From: Granulicella sp. | GTDB lineage: Bacteria; Acidobacteriota; Terriglobia; Terriglobales; Acidobacteriaceae | DNA: 33,902 nt | NCBI GenBank assembly: GCA_027335345.1 | Contig: DAHWOF010000187.1 | Location: 1-33,902 of the forward strand | Direction: 5' to 3' | Shown here: positions 33,032 through 33,902 of the stretch, one piece after another | How the letters are laid out: every line of letters begins with the position of its first letter | Position numbering within the stretch: position 1 is the stretch's first letter | Position numbers and translations under genes: made by a program | The notes under the pieces: model-generated | What the model saw: only the letters and a program-made list of their open reading frames with translations | Told to the model about the DNA's origin: nothing | Databases searched by the model: none

Positions 33032-33315
33032 CGTTCTCTCCTCCACCTTTCTACGTCCTGCCAGAAGTCATCCTGCAGCCGGTTCAGATCGACGAGGCGG
33101 TACGCCGCCTCTCGTCCGCCGATGTGCCTGTGATCCCCCTTGCCGGCCTCGTTGTCATAACGCAAAACGCAGACCCCTTCCACGATCAGTGCAAGTCTGT
33201 ACTTGAACCCGTGCGTGTTGCCGCGAACAGGCTTCGGAAGCCTCCAAACCACCATCTCAACGAACGCAGTCTCTCGCAATACCAGCCGCTTGCGCGGCAA
33301 CAACTCTGCATCCAT
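33028..33315 (-). CDS. TumE-like toxin
   Basis: This 95-aa protein of the TumE/DUF6516 type is recognised by VVWRLPKPVRGNTHGFKYRLALI, then VLRYDNEAGKGDHRH and the C-terminal YRLVDLNRLQDDFWQDVERW. The toxin gene precedes the antitoxin gene in one operon, as in known tumE-tumA pairs. The activity of TumE toxins is not well defined. The pair lies next to a decayed IS256-family transposase, consistent with mobile origin. The upstream region (33333-33355) has short inverted ends CATTC/GAATG that might be the operator. Confidence 0.82.
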   Translation of the reverse strand: MDAELLPRKRLVLRETAFVEMVVWRLPKPVRGNTHGFKYRLALIVEGVCVLRYDNEAGKGDHRHIGGREAAYRLVDLNRLQDDFWQDVERWRRER

Positions 33316-33508
33316 GTCGGAGTTTGTACCAACATTCTTCCGATGTTGTCGAATGCTCCATCAAGCTTGCCTTCGGCTACGTCTCCGCCTCTTTCGTGCC
33401 AGCCATCAACAGGAGAAGACCGATGGGCTCAGCCACCCTCCGGCGCCCCTCAAAGCGCCATCGAATGCATCTTTCGCAGCAGCCCGGAGCGGTCAGGGCC
33501 ATGCTCTG
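33316..33508. other. Gap between the toxin gene and the transposase remnant
   Basis: No coding features or terminal inverted repeat could be recognised. It should contain the promoter of the toxin-antitoxin pair on the minus strand, and perhaps unrecognisable transposase C-terminal sequence. Confidence 0.4.
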
Positions 33509-33902
33509 TCACCCGCTTGCAAAGTGTGTGCCAGCAAGGCCACGCTGGCCGAGTTGGAACAGGCGACGCTCCGCAAAAAGCTGGGCCGCCGCCTGCGGAT
33601 ACTTTTGGTCCAGCCACGCGGCCAGTTGCTTGATCCGCGCGATGCCTTTGTCGGCGTCCAGCTTCCAGGCCGCTCGCAGCAGACTTTTGGCCTTTGCCCT
33701 GTCGTCTTTGGGCAGGTAATGAGCACATTCCACCCACGGACGAAGACCTGTCCGTGGGGATCCCGGCATTGCGCAGCTTGTGGGCGCGGCAGCGTTGCAC
33801 CTTCTGGTCGGAGCCGAAGACGGCGTTGATGGTGGTGCGCAGCGCCTTGGAGCCATCGATGACGAACAGCATCTTGCGCTAGGGATCGACGCCACGCGCG
33901 AC
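33509..33902 (-). pseudogene. Decayed IS256-family transposase, 5' part beyond the window
   Basis: In minus-strand order the remnant reads RGVDP, an in-frame TAG (33879-33881), then RKMLFVIDGSKALRTTINA and VQRCRAHKLRN, which are typical IS256 transposase blocks. After KLRN the frame is lost and resumes in another frame as YLPKDDRAKAKSLLRAAWKL to QKYPQAAAQLFAERR, ending at 33509. The usual conserved C-terminal region of the family (NPIES-type motif, RW-rich part) is not found. Three lesions are visible: a nonsense codon, a frameshift with insertion, and 3' truncation. Confidence 0.85.
33733..33758. repeat. Hairpin element inserted in the transposase remnant
   Basis: CCCACGGAC (33733-33741), an 8-nt spacer, GTCCGTGGG (33750-33758): a perfect 9-bp inverted repeat exactly where the transposase frame is interrupted. 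The interrupting segment (33727-33767, 41 bp) is bordered by AAT on the minus strand, as if a 38-bp element had inserted with a 3-bp duplication. It resembles REP-type palindromes. Confidence 0.6.

Noticed and set aside
33333-33355. CATTC...GAATG palindrome as operator of the toxin-antitoxin pair
   Set aside because: Only the five outer bases on each side match; the inner 13 do not. Too weak to list as a site.

Overview
The window most likely comes from an Acidobacteriota (Terriglobia-like) chromosome. The inference rests on three things: a long Oar/carboxypeptidase-regulatory-type TonB receptor, histidine kinases with lectin-like and OB-fold-like ectodomains, and a complete dissimilatory sulfite reductase (dsr) cluster of the kind reported from peatland Acidobacteriota metagenomes. 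No rRNA, tRNA or CRISPR array was seen.

Region 1 (1-438) holds a probable transposase tail running in from the left edge and a 5' leader with three perfect inverted repeats. Region 2 (475-14971, all + strand) is one long, tightly packed dsr cluster: dsrA-dsrB-(DsrL-like flavoprotein)-dsrC-(RsbRD-N protein)-dsrM-dsrK-dsrJ-dsrO-dsrP-cobA/sumT-dsrD-dsrN-dsrM2-dsrK2. DsrAB reduces sulfite and loads sulfur onto DsrC. DsrMKJOP links the membrane quinone pool to the DsrC trisulfide. CobA and DsrN make and amidate the siroheme precursor, and DsrD points to the reductive direction. Two things are unusual. The DsrL-like protein lacks the second Rossmann (NAD(P)H) domain. A second DsrMK pair without J/O/P closes the cluster and carries an extra N-terminal cysteine motif. 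sat, aprAB and qmo are not in the window, so only sulfite (not sulfate) reduction can be argued from here.

Region 3 (15108-26940) looks like a glycan acquisition and sensing locus. On the minus strand lie a TonB-dependent receptor, a TPR protein and a Tat-exported six-hairpin glycosidase-like protein. Divergently, on the plus strand, lie a lipoprotein-type sugar-binding protein, a histidine kinase with a LamG-like plus OB-like ectodomain, and a NarL-type response regulator, coupled by ATGA or longer overlaps. No ABC permease or ATPase accompanies the binding protein, so it may be a sensory co-receptor. A 16-bp near-palindrome lies between the two divergent units.

Region 4 (27329-33902) is more GC-rich by eye. 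It carries an arginine-to-glutamate-semialdehyde pair (arginine dihydrolase/DDAH-type amidinohydrolase plus ornithine aminotransferase, minus strand), a possible small ORF with an internal repeat, an orphan CHASE3-PAS-type histidine kinase, mtgA, a TumE-TumA toxin-antitoxin pair, and a decayed IS256-family transposase broken by a nonsense codon, a hairpin-bearing insertion and a frameshift at the right edge.
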